Shown piece by piece: positions 8,808-17,051 of a stretch of DNA of 64,000 bases (positions within the stretch are counted from its first letter, which is position 1; every line of letters starts with the position of its first letter). Both the position numbers and the translations under genes were made by a program. The DNA is from Streptomyces sp. SAJ15 (GTDB lineage: Bacteria; Actinomycetota; Actinomycetes; Streptomycetales; Streptomycetaceae): contig NZ_NISY01000001.1 in the NCBI RefSeq assembly GCF_007595705.1, positions 868,001 through 932,000 of the forward strand. Reading direction: 5' to 3'. The notes below the pieces were generated by a model. The model did not search any database. It was not told the origin of the DNA and saw nothing but the letters and a program-made list of their open reading frames with translations.

Positions 8808-10192
8808 CCTGGGCCGCGGCGCTGCGCCCGCGCACCGCGCAGGAACTGCCCGCGCGGCTGGCCCGGTCCGCGGCCGCGACGGGCCACGGCCACCAGATGC
8901 GGACCGCGGACGTCGTCGGATGGCTGGCGGAACGGGCGCGCGCCCACCGCTTCGCCGTCCGCGGGGTGCCGCTGGACCGACTCGACGGCTGGTCCTTCGC
9001 GCCCGACACCGGCAACCTCGTCCACCGCAGCGGTCGCTACTTCTCCGTCGAGGGCCTCTCCGTCACGGTCGACGAGGGGCCGTTCCACGGCTGGCGGCAG
9101 CCGATCATCCACCAGCCCGAGGTGGGGATACTCGGCATCCTCGCCAAGGAGTTCGACGGGGTGCTGCACTTCCTCATGCAGGCGAAGATGGAGCCGGGCA
9201 ACCCCAACCTGCTCCAGCTGTCGCCGACCGTGCAGGCCACCCGCAGCAACTACCAGCGGGTGCACCGCGGGGCCCGGGTGAAGCACCTGGAGCACTTCAC
9301 CGACCCCGCCCGCGGCCGGGTGCTGGCCGACTCGCTCCAGTCGGAGCACGGCGCCTGGTTCTATCGCAAGTCCAACCGGAACATGCTGGTCGAGACCGTC
9401 GACGAGGTCCCGCCCGACGAGGACTTCCGCTGGCTGACGCTCGGCCAACTCGGCGAGCTGCTGCGGCTCGACCACGTGGTCAACATGGACGCGCGCACCG
9501 TCCTCTCCTGCTTCCCGATGGCGGTGGTCGAACCGGGGGCGCTGCACTCCGACACCGAGGTGCTGTCCTGGTTCACGGCCGAGCGGGCCCGGCACGAGGT
9601 CACGGCCCGCCTAGTGCCGCTGGCCGAGGTCGCGGGCTGGACGCGGGGCGCGAGCCGCCTGGAGCGCCCCGACGGCCGCTTCTTCCGGGTCGTCGGGGTG
9701 ACGGTCGAGGCGGGGAACCGCGAGGTCACCGGGTGGTCCCAGCCGCTGATCGAACCCCGCGGCACCGGGGTGGCGGCCTTTCTGTTCCGCCGCGTCGGCG
9801 ATGTGCCGCACCTGCTGGCCCACGCCAAGGTCGAGGCCGGCTTCCTGGACACCATCGAGCTGGCCCCGACCGTCCAGTGCACGCCGGAGAACTGGGACCC
9901 GCTGCCGCCCGAGGACCGGCCGCGGTTCCTCGACCCGGTGCTGGCGGCGGTCGAGCGGGGGAGCGCGCACTACGCAGCCGTGCACTCGGAGGAGGGCGGA
10001 CGGTTCCTCGACGCCGACATCCGCTATCTGTTCGTGGCGGCCGACGAGGACACGGCGCCGCTCGCCGAGCCGCCGGGCTACCGCTGGCTGACCGTCGGGC
10101 AGCTCAACTCGCTCACCGCGCACGGGCATTACGTCAATGTGCAGGCGCGCACGCTGCTGAGCTGTCTCAACTCCGGTGCTGTACACCTGTGA
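8804..10192 (+). CDS. NDP-hexose 2,3-dehydratase (EvaA/TylX3-like)
   Basis: A 462-residue member of the NDP-hexose 2,3-dehydratase family, which eliminates the C-2 hydroxyl of dTDP-4-keto-6-deoxyglucose. This commits the sugar to the 2-deoxy series. The protein is two homologous halves. Each carries a QP(I/L)I segment, AK(M/V)E, LSPTVQATRSNY or LAPTVQCTPENW, and a closing WLT(L/V)GQL, as expected for this duplicated family. The start is GTG at 8804, overlapping the ketoreductase stop (GTGA). The stop codon lies in the first unit of a 7-bp repeat array. It supplies the substrate for the 3-aminotransferase upstream, so gene order does not match reaction order. Confidence 0.93.
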   Translation: MTWAAALRPRTAQELPARLARSAAATGHGHQMRTADVVGWLAERARAHRFAVRGVPLDRLDGWSFAPDTGNLVHRSGRYFSVEGLSVTVDEGPFHGWRQPIIHQPEVGILGILAKEFDGVLHFLMQAKMEPGNPNLLQLSPTVQATRSNYQRVHRGARVKHLEHFTDPARGRVLADSLQSEHGAWFYRKSNRNMLVETVDEVPPDEDFRWLTLGQLGELLRLDHVVNMDARTVLSCFPMAVVEPGALHSDTEVLSWFTAERARHEVTARLVPLAEVAGWTRGASRLERPDGRFFRVVGVTVEAGNREVTGWSQPLIEPRGTGVAAFLFRRVGDVPHLLAHAKVEAGFLDTIELAPTVQCTPENWDPLPPEDRPRFLDPVLAAVERGSAHYAAVHSEEGGRFLDADIRYLFVAADEDTAPLAEPPGYRWLTVGQLNSLTAHGHYVNVQARTLLSCLNSGAVHL

Positions 10193-10255
10193 TGCCGGAT
10201 GCCGGATGCCGGATGCCGGATGCCGGATGCCGGATGCCGTTGATGTCGGATGCCG
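10191..10255. repeat. Tandem GATGCCG heptamer array
   Basis: Seven perfect, contiguous copies of GATGCCG fill 10191-10239. After TT come one variant (GATGTCG, 10242-10248) and one more perfect copy (10249-10255). The first unit overlaps the TGA stop of the 2,3-dehydratase gene, so the copy number does not alter the protein. It is a candidate variable-number locus. Confidence 0.92.
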
Positions 10256-10907
10256 GCGGGGCGCGGCGTGGGCGCGGCGGAGGACCGGTCGGGCCCGCCT
10301 CGGGGCGGGTCCCGCCGGCTCCGGCGAGCGCGCACCCGTACCGCCCCTCGGGGCTTCGAAAGGCCCGGGGAGAGGACCGGAATCCGGCTGGCCGTACGGG
10401 GGTTGCGGCCGGTCGGGGTCCAGCAGGGGCGGTCGGGGCGCTCCAGGGCCGTTCAGGCACCCTCGCGAGGCGACCCGATGCCGTGCCCTGGCCGCCAGAC
10501 GCGCACTCCGGCTCGGGGGATGTCCGGAGGTCAACGACTGACGGATGGTCAGAGCACGGGCCCGTGTCGCGGCGAGGATGTGGTCTCCTTCTGCGGCCCT
10601 GACGTCCATGCTGGCACGAATTCCCAGAGGTGCCAGTGGTGTTGGGGCGCATCACGACGTGAGCATTCTCCCGTCGCCGAGCGGGAACCCACACGCCCCG
10701 GCGGGCGACTTCCTGAGGTGGCTCACCGCGGCGCCACCCCACCGATCCGGACAGACGACTGTTTTCCGGCCGTTCGCACGGGGTGAGCCGCCCCGGCGGG
10801 GTCCGCGGGGAACTCCCCCCGGCCCGCCCGCGACTACCGCTCCGTAGCCACCGGCCGCGAGCCTCCCGCACCGACCCGGTCGGGAGGGGGAGGGAGGGGA
10901 CGAAGCG
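10256..10907. promoter_or_regulatory. Non-coding spacer upstream of the MFS exporter
   Basis: The remainder of a 715-bp gap after the sugar operon. No ORF has convincing coding character. A CGGTCGGG element recurs around 10410-10440. GGGAGGGGGAGGGAGGGG at about 10880-10898 provides a strong ribosome-binding region for the exporter. The spacing implies the exporter has its own promoter, but I cannot point to one. Confidence 0.4.
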
Positions 10908-12536
10908 ATGCCACAGCGCGAAACGGCTCCCCGCCGGCCGGCCGAACTCCTCGCCGGGGGCCGCCACCCCTGGATCCTGGTCTCCCTGGCGGGCGCCCTG
11001 TCGTTCGTGGCGATGCTCGACATGACCATCGTCACCATCGCCCTGGCGGACATCGCCGCGGACCTCGACGTGTCCGCGTCCATGGCCCAGTGGGCGGTGC
11101 TCGGCTACCAACTCGCCGTCGTGGCCCTGCTCCTACCGGCGGGGCGGTGGCTGGACGGCGGCAGCGGCGACAACGGCGGCATCGGGCCGCGCCCCGCCCT
11201 GCTGCTGGCGGTCTCCGGATTCGCCCTGTTCAGCCTGGTCTCCGCGGCCGCGCCCTGGATGGCCTGGCTGGCCGTCGCCCGCATCGCCCAGGGCTGCTTC
11301 GCGGCGCTGCTGTTCGTGCTCATGCCGGTCCTGGTGATGCGCGCGGTGCCGCCGGAGCGGCGCGGCCGGGCGATGAGCGTCCCGGCCACCCTCGGGCCGC
11401 TGGGCGCGGTCACCGGCCCCGCCTTGGGCGGGGTGCTCCTGGACGCCTTCGGCTGGCGCGCCGTCCTCCTGGTCAAGCTCCCCGTCTGCCTGTTCGCGCT
11501 CCTCGTGGTGGCCCGCGTGCTGCCCGGGCCGGGCCGGGTCACCGCGCCCGGCCGGCGGCCCCTCACCGACGCCGCCCTCTTCGGCGGCGCCGTGGCCTCC
11601 CTCCTCCTCGCCCTCACCTTCGCCCCGACCGCCCCCGGCTGGCTGCTGCTGGCACTCGCCACGGTGCCGCTGGCCCTGTGGTGGCGGCGCCGCCCCGGCG
11701 CGCGACCCGTGGTGGACGCGGTGCGGGCGTCGGGCGTCCTCGGCGGCTATGCGGCGATCTGCGCGCTCGCCGCCGGCTTCACCGCCATGCACTACGTCGT
11801 GGCCCTCAAGCTCCAGGAAGACAGCGGGCTCTCCGCGACCTCCACCGGCCTCACGGTGCTCGCCTTCCCGCTCGCCATGGCCCTCCTGGGTCCACTGGGT
11901 GGACGCCTCGCCGACCGCTACGGTCCCCGACCCGTCGCCGTCGTCGGCGCGGTCGTCACCGCCTCCGGGCTCACCCTGCTCGCCCTGAGGAGCGGCGACG
12001 GCTGGACGCAGGGCGACATCGCCTGGCGGCTGGCCGTCGCCGGGGCCGGCACGGGCCTGTACGGGGGGCCGACACAGACACTGGTGATGAGCGCGGCGCC
12101 GCCGGGGGCCATGGGCATCGCCGGCTCCCTGGCGCAGCTCTCCCGCAGCCTCGGCTTCGCCCTCGGCCCCGCACTGGCCTCGGCGACCTGGGGGATGGCG
12201 GACTCCCGCGACGGCGCGCGGTACGCGCTGGCGCTCGCCGCGGCCGCCGTCTGGAGCTGCGTCCTGCTGTTGAGCGTGCGGCGCCCCCGCACCCTCCACC
12301 CTGCGGACACCCGCACCGCGACGGCGCCGGCGGGGTCGGCGGTGACGGCCGCCCCGGCCGCCGACCGGCCCCGGCCCCCGCGGTCCGCTCCGCGGCGGGC
12401 GGGAGAGGGCGCCGAGGGAGGCGACCAGGCCCAGGTCAGGCCGGGTCGGGCGGCTCGTACGGCGCGATGGGGCCGATCGCGTGGGGCCGGCCCGCCCGCG
12501 CCCGACGCCAACGGCTCCGCGCCCGGGCGGGGGTGA
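10908..12536 (+). CDS. MFS drug/proton antiporter, DHA2 (EmrB/QacA) type
   Basis: A 542-residue inner-membrane exporter. The first helix (WILVSLAGALSFVAMLDMTIVTIAL) carries the DMTIV signature of DHA2 transporters. About 12-14 hydrophobic segments continue to around residue 465. GPLGAVTGPALGGVLLDAFGWR is motif C and GRLADRYGPRPV is motif A. The last ~75 residues are Pro/Ala/Arg-rich and not membrane-like, so the tail may be disordered. The purine-rich leader supports the ATG at 10908. Position after the sugar genes suggests product export or self-resistance, which is inference. Confidence 0.9.
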   Translation: MPQRETAPRRPAELLAGGRHPWILVSLAGALSFVAMLDMTIVTIALADIAADLDVSASMAQWAVLGYQLAVVALLLPAGRWLDGGSGDNGGIGPRPALLLAVSGFALFSLVSAAAPWMAWLAVARIAQGCFAALLFVLMPVLVMRAVPPERRGRAMSVPATLGPLGAVTGPALGGVLLDAFGWRAVLLVKLPVCLFALLVVARVLPGPGRVTAPGRRPLTDAALFGGAVASLLLALTFAPTAPGWLLLALATVPLALWWRRRPGARPVVDAVRASGVLGGYAAICALAAGFTAMHYVVALKLQEDSGLSATSTGLTVLAFPLAMALLGPLGGRLADRYGPRPVAVVGAVVTASGLTLLALRSGDGWTQGDIAWRLAVAGAGTGLYGGPTQTLVMSAAPPGAMGIAGSLAQLSRSLGFALGPALASATWGMADSRDGARYALALAAAAVWSCVLLLSVRRPRTLHPADTRTATAPAGSAVTAAPAADRPRPPRSAPRRAGEGAEGGDQAQVRPGRAARTARWGRSRGAGPPAPDANGSAPGRG

Positions 12537-12664
12537 GCGAAGGCCCGCGGCGGACCCGCGTTCCCGCTCCCCGTGTCCGAGGGGGAACGAATGGGGATCG
12601 ACCTGGTAGCGCGGCCCCTCAGGCTCGTTGGTGCCGATGCCGTACCGCTAGTCGAGGACGCCCT

Positions 12665-13579
12665 ATGCCGCACGCGCATGCCCCTCTTCCCGCATCCAGC
12701 CCTTCCGCCTCCCGCCCTTCCGCATCCAGCCCTTCCGCATCCAGCCCTTCCACATCCAGCCCTTCCACATCCAGCCCTTCCGTCTACGGCTCTTCCGCCT
12801 ATGGCTCTCCCGCCTCAAGCTCGAGTGCGCAGGCGACCCGCCGCCGGATCGCCGCCAACCTGACCGCCCTCGGCGAATTGCACGACGAGCTGACCCACTC
12901 CCTCACCTCCTCCCGCCCCCGCCTGCTTGCGGAGAAGGTGCGCGAGCGGGGATCGCCGGGCATCCCGCTGAACACCGGTGCCCTGGAGGTCAGGAGCGAC
13001 ATCTGCGGGGTGCTGGCGAGCTGGGTGGCGGTCGTCAGTGAGGCGCGCCGGGTGCCGTCCCCGACGCGGAACACCCCGGCGCTCCTCGCCTTCCTCGCCG
13101 AGCACGCCGGCTGGCTGGCCGATCACGAGGCGGCGGGGGACCTCGTGGCGGAGACCGACGAACTGGTGCGGGCCGCCTGGACCGTGCTGTCCGGCCGCAC
13201 CGACCGGAACGTGCCCGTCGGCACCTGCGTACGGCCCGGCTGCGGGGGAACGCTGGTGGCCCACCTCGACGCTGCGGCGCCGTCGGGCCGGCCGTCCATC
13301 ACCTGCTCCGTCGACCACGCCCACACCTGGTCGTCCGAGATGTGGCACACCCTGCACGAGGCGCCGCCGCGGCCCGGCCGCGCGGTCGGGCTGACCGCGC
13401 GGGACATCTCCACCGGCTGGCACATCGCCTCCGGCACCGTCTACTGGCTGGCCAACACCCACCGGTGGCGGCGCCGCAGGAACGGCCGCCAGGTGCTCTA
13501 CGACCGCGACGACGTGCTGGCGACGATGCGGGCGCGCACCGCGGCCGCCCAGGGTGCCGAATGCGTCCCGGGGGCGTAG
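12665..13579 (+). CDS. OvmZ-like protein with C-terminal DNA-binding-like segment
   Basis: A 304-residue soluble protein. The first ~50 residues are a Ser/Pro repeat (ASSPS units). A helical region follows (RIAANLTALGELHDELTHSL). Next is a possible metal-binding patch with Cys in VGTCVRPGCGGTL and ITCSVDHAH. The C-terminal segment DISTGWHIASGTVYWLANTHRWRRRRNGRQVLYDRDDVLATM looks like a helix-turn-helix excisionase/MerR-type fold that selects a domain arrangement. I recall similar Streptomyces proteins being named OvmZ after the oviedomycin cluster. No biochemical role is known to me. The start is ATG at 12665, with no clear ribosome-binding site. The true start could lie after the repeat. Confidence 0.7.
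   Translation: MPHAHAPLPASSPSASRPSASSPSASSPSTSSPSTSSPSVYGSSAYGSPASSSSAQATRRRIAANLTALGELHDELTHSLTSSRPRLLAEKVRERGSPGIPLNTGALEVRSDICGVLASWVAVVSEARRVPSPTRNTPALLAFLAEHAGWLADHEAAGDLVAETDELVRAAWTVLSGRTDRNVPVGTCVRPGCGGTLVAHLDAAAPSGRPSITCSVDHAHTWSSEMWHTLHEAPPRPGRAVGLTARDISTGWHIASGTVYWLANTHRWRRRRNGRQVLYDRDDVLATMRARTAAAQGAECVPGA
12691..12780 (+). repeat. Six 15-bp tandem repeats in the OvmZ-like gene
   Basis: There are six consecutive 15-bp units with consensus CGCATCCAGCCCTTC. The second (CGCCTCCCGCCCTTC) is the most diverged. Because the unit is a multiple of three, it encodes repeated (S/P)-A/T-S-S-P peptide and copy changes keep the frame. Confidence 0.88.
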
Positions 13580-13806
13580 CCGCGGCGCGGGCGGCCGCGC
13601 GGAGGGGAGCCAGGAGGAGTGGAGCCGCCCTGTGTGGAGCCGCCCTGTGGGGAGCCGCCCGGCGGGACGGCGCGGCACGGGACGCGGCCGCCGGGCCCGA
13701 CGCGGGACGGGACGCGGCCGCTGGGCCCGATCCGGATGCGGGACGCGCGCGCAGGCCCCGTGGCGGAGCGGCACCCCGCCGCCCCGCCACGGCTCGGCCG
13801 CCGGCC
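13580..13806. repeat. Spacer with tandem GC-rich repeats
   Basis: Between the convergent OvmZ-like and secreted-protein genes, a 15-bp unit (GGAGCCGCCCTGTGT and variants) is repeated at 13621-13665. A unit containing GGGACGCGGCCGCYGGGCCCG occurs near 13679 and again near 13709. No gene is seen. The stretch may serve as a structured transcription end for both neighbours. Confidence 0.6.
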
Positions 13807-14274
13807 TCAGTCGTTGTCGTAGCCGTCGACGTCCGCGCAGATCGCGTAGGCGTCATACGAGCCGAGGACATCGCCCTCGTTCACCACGAACACGATCCAC
13901 GCGGCGTACTCGGAGCCCTGGGGGAAGGACCTGATGGTCTTCACCGCCTCCGTGTTGCCGAAGAATCCGCCGCCGAGGACCTTCTTGCCCTCCGGGCACT
14001 CCACGATCGTCTGGGCGGCCTCACCGGGGGCGACGAGCAGGTTGGTCTGCGCGACCACCTCCCAGTCGGTGAAGCCGTTCACGTAGCCGCCCTTGGGTCC
14101 CTTCTGCGGATCGCAGGGCTCGTTGACGAGCCCCAGCTTCTCGGTGACGAAGCAGGGCGGTTTGGCCGGGGGGTCGTCGGCGGGCGCGGCGTGGGCGCCG
14201 GTGGCCCCGGCTGTGCCGAGGAGAACGGCGACGGCGGTGGTCGCGACGGCGGCGGAGAAGCGGGTTATGTCCAC
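13807..14274 (-). CDS. Small secreted protein of unknown function
   Basis: 155 residues from GTG at 14274, which has GAAGGGA 6 bases upstream. An N-terminal signal peptide (ITRFSAAVATTAVAVLLGTAGATGAHA, cleavage after AHA) precedes a mature domain of about 125 residues. That domain holds three cysteines (PPCFV, NEPCDPQ, VECPEG) and a fourth in YAICADVDG near the end, so two disulfides are possible. The segment CPEGKKVLGGGFF is a recognisable pattern in many Streptomyces exported hypotheticals. The reading frame is open further upstream to 14745, but that extension is Arg/Pro-rich and lacks coding character. Function unknown. Confidence 0.75.
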   Translation of the reverse strand: MDITRFSAAVATTAVAVLLGTAGATGAHAAPADDPPAKPPCFVTEKLGLVNEPCDPQKGPKGGYVNGFTDWEVVAQTNLLVAPGEAAQTIVECPEGKKVLGGGFFGNTEAVKTIRSFPQGSEYAAWIVFVVNEGDVLGSYDAYAICADVDGYDND

Positions 14275-15120
14275 CGGAATCCCTTCGGGTCGTCTGAGAT
14301 GCCCGACGCGGCGCGTCGGGACCTCCAGGCAAGCACGGGCCGTAGGGGACGTCCTGCGCGGTTGAACCGAATGGCTGGCGCCGCGCCCCGCGCCGGCCCG
14401 CGCGCGAGGGGCGGGACGGGCCGCGGCCCGACGGCGGGGGCGAAGGCGCGCGCGGGCCGACGGCAGGGGCGGGCGCGGTCCCGCACGGGGAGGCTGACCA
14501 GGCCGTATCCGCCCCCGTACGCCCCGGTCACGCGCGCGCCGGTGGCCAACCGCCCACCCCTGTACGAGATTTCTCGCGCCGATCGGCGAACGCGCATGGA
14601 CGGCGACCGTCGCGCCCCGTACGGTCGAGACGTCGCCTCCCGGGAGGGGGCGAGGAGCGGGGGGTATCGCATCATGGCTCATGAGGACCTGACCCGGCAT
14701 ACCGGCCTCGGCGACGGCTCGCGCGAGGGCCGCCGTCGCCACCACGGCCCCGCGCGCGGCTCCTCCGACGCCCGGCGCGACACGTCAGGCGCCCGCACCC
14801 CGCGCACGCGGTAGGGGCCCGCGCCGCTTCCCGCAGCCCCACGTCGCGTTCACCCTCGCCCGACGGGCCGGGAGGGCCGTATCGGGGTGTCCCACCGCCG
14901 ATGCCGAGCACTCACGGACGTTCGCGGGCACCGAGACGTCACCGCACACCCGACACGCGCCCCCCGACCGGCCCGGCCGTGGCACGAGTTCGTTTCGTCA
15001 CGTCAGCTCGGCACGTCACCCTCCGGCGTGACCAGGTCCAGCGCCGCCCCCCTTCTCTCCCCAGACCTCCCGACGCACCACCGGCACATCCACCCGACAG
15101 CGAACGAAAGGTCAGACACC
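14275..15120. promoter_or_regulatory. Divergent spacer upstream of the halogenase
   Basis: 846 bp separate the secreted-protein gene and the halogenase. I see no credible gene here. TCACGTCA and CACGTCACC motifs cluster at about 14998-15021, and another GACGTCACC lies near 14936. They could be regulator sites in front of the halogenase. The rest is GC-rich and repetitive, with many CGCGC and GGCCG runs. Confidence 0.35.
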
Positions 15121-16923
15121 GTGAGGGAGTACTACGACGTCGTGATCATGGGCGGTGGCCCGGCCGGCTCCACCCTCGGCGCCCTGCTCGCCCAGCGCAC
15201 CGATCTCCGGGTCGCCATCTTCGACAAGGAGGTCTTCCCGCGCGAGCACATCGGCGAGTCCTTCGCCCACCCGGTCGTCCCGGCACTCCAGGAGAGCGGG
15301 GCGCTGGCCAAGGTGCTCGCCAGTCCGTGCTGGGTGAAGAAGTTCGGCGGCATCTACGCCTGGGATCCGGAGCAGCCCAGCATCGCCATGTTCGACCGGG
15401 CCCCGTACGAGAAGGACGGCGTGTTCCGCTGGACGATGCATGTCAACCGGGCGGAGTTCGACCACATCCTGCTGGACCACGCGGCCGACGTCGGCGTGGA
15501 CGTCTTCCAGGGCGTCGCCGTCACGGCGTACGAGCCCGACGCGCGTGGCGGCGTGGTCCGCCTCGGCGAGGGGGCCGAGGTGCGCGCCGGGTACTTCGTC
15601 GACGCCTCCGGTCGCCAGAGCAGCGTCTCCGCCGCCCGCAACAAGCGCGGCTGGCTCTCCCACTTCAAGAACATCGCCATCTGGCAGCACTTCACCCACT
15701 GCGGCCAGACCCAGAACCTCGAAGCCGACTGGAACATCTTCACCGCGGACAACCTCTCGCCCATCGGCTGCTTCGCCTTCCGCGACGGCTGGTGCTGGTA
15801 CATCCCGGTGCCCAAGATCATCAACGGTAGGCGGGTCCTCACCCACTCCATCGGCATCGTCACCAACCCGGCCGTCCTCAAGGAGCCGGGCCGCGACTTC
15901 ACCGACCAGAAGACGTTCCTGGAGACGGTGCGCCAGGTCCCGTACCTCAAGGAGCTGATCGCCGACGCCGTGCCGGTCGCGGACGACATGCTCACCGCGA
16001 CCAACTACTCGCGCGTCGCCGAGGAGTTCGCGGACTACGACGAGCGGCACCTGCTCGTCGGCGACGCCGCGTTCTTCGTGGACCCGCTCTTCTCCTCCGG
16101 CGTCGCCGTCGCCCTCACCCAGGCCGCGGCGGCCGCCCTGCTGCTCCAGAAGACGGTCGACGGCAGCCTCGACGAGAGCGACCAGCGCCATCTGTGGCAC
16201 GACTACAACGCCAAGTGGCACGGCACCGCGGAGACCTTCGCGCTGATGATCGACCAGTGGTACCACGCCATCGCCAAGAACAACCCGGGCAGCGTCTACT
16301 GGAACACCCGCGGCACCGGCGCCGACCTCGGCATCCGCGAGCAGACCTTCGACGCCCTGCTCAACACGGCCTTCCAACCCGCCCTGCTGGAGGTCCTGAC
16401 CCACGGCAGCCGCAAGGTGGAGGACCTCGACGCCACCGGCCCGTACCTGGCCGCCTCCGCCCTGGCCGAACCGGCCGACCTCACCGACGACGCCCTCATC
16501 GCCCTGGCCCCCACCACGGCCATCCGCGACAGCGTCACCCTGCTCGTACCGGGCTTCAAGGCCACCAACCCGCCCGCCAACATCCAGCTGCCGCCCCCGA
16601 TCATGGCGGGGATGACGGACTACTGGCGCAACCCCGTCACCAACCACGCCTCATCCCCGTCACCCCTGCGCGACACCGTCCCCTGCAAGCGCATCTACTC
16701 CACCGAGGACCCACACGGCACCACCATCGACGCCGACGTCCGCATGGACGGGGTGACCGAACTCTGGGACCTCCTGACGCAGGGCCCCCGCAAATACGGC
16801 GAGATCTCCGGCCGGCTCACCCCGCCCCAGACCCGCCTCCTCAAGCGCATGTGCGTGGCGGGCTTCCTCCAGATCACGCCGGCGTCCACCGCCACGTCGG
16901 AAGGGGCACCGGCAACGGCCTGA
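15121..16923 (+). CDS. FAD-dependent halogenase
   Basis: A 600-residue flavin-dependent halogenase. The FAD-binding GGGPAGST sits at 11-18. KKFGG provides the likely catalytic lysine at 73 or 74, where PltA and PrnA have theirs. The diagnostic W-x-W-x-I-P occurs as WCWYIP (224-229), and LLVGDAAFFVDPLFSSGV completes the FAD site. The C-terminal ~200 residues extend beyond the monooxygenase fold and end in a winged-helix-like segment, as in halogenases that act on large or carrier-bound phenols. The start is GTG at 15121, with GAAAGG upstream. No flavin reductase is nearby. It is transcribed alone and ends at a strong hairpin. The substrate is unknown. Involvement with the isonitrile cluster is possible but unproven. 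Confidence 0.9.
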   Translation: MREYYDVVIMGGGPAGSTLGALLAQRTDLRVAIFDKEVFPREHIGESFAHPVVPALQESGALAKVLASPCWVKKFGGIYAWDPEQPSIAMFDRAPYEKDGVFRWTMHVNRAEFDHILLDHAADVGVDVFQGVAVTAYEPDARGGVVRLGEGAEVRAGYFVDASGRQSSVSAARNKRGWLSHFKNIAIWQHFTHCGQTQNLEADWNIFTADNLSPIGCFAFRDGWCWYIPVPKIINGRRVLTHSIGIVTNPAVLKEPGRDFTDQKTFLETVRQVPYLKELIADAVPVADDMLTATNYSRVAEEFADYDERHLLVGDAAFFVDPLFSSGVAVALTQAAAAALLLQKTVDGSLDESDQRHLWHDYNAKWHGTAETFALMIDQWYHAIAKNNPGSVYWNTRGTGADLGIREQTFDALLNTAFQPALLEVLTHGSRKVEDLDATGPYLAASALAEPADLTDDALIALAPTTAIRDSVTLLVPGFKATNPPANIQLPPPIMAGMTDYWRNPVTNHASSPSPLRDTVPCKRIYSTEDPHGTTIDADVRMDGVTELWDLLTQGPRKYGEISGRLTPPQTRLLKRMCVAGFLQITPASTATSEGAPATA

Positions 16924-16960
16924 CGTCGCCCGACGGAGGCCCGGACGACAACGGCCTCAC

Positions 16961-17022
16961 GCCCCCCGACACCGTCCCGGCACCCGGCCTTCCGGGTGCC
17001 GGGGCGTGCCGGTCGGGGGGCT
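16961..17022. terminator. Bidirectional terminator hairpin after the halogenase
   Basis: A perfect inner stem (16976-16987 with 16992-17003, loop CCTT) is extended by outer arms CCCCCCGACACC and GGTCGGGGGG with small mismatches. It lies between convergent genes (halogenase and the 17052-17564 gene), so it can serve both. Confidence 0.8.
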
Positions 17023-17051
17023 CAGTCTTTGACGACGGTGACGGGGGCCGG

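Noticed and set aside
10191..10255. CRISPR-like array
   Set aside because: The units are 7 bp and contiguous, with no spacers or cas genes. It is a simple tandem repeat.
14275..14745. Upstream extension of the small secreted protein
   Set aside because: The frame is open, but it is Arg/Pro/Ala-rich with no start signal. GTG at 14274 has a ribosome-binding site and directly opens a signal peptide.
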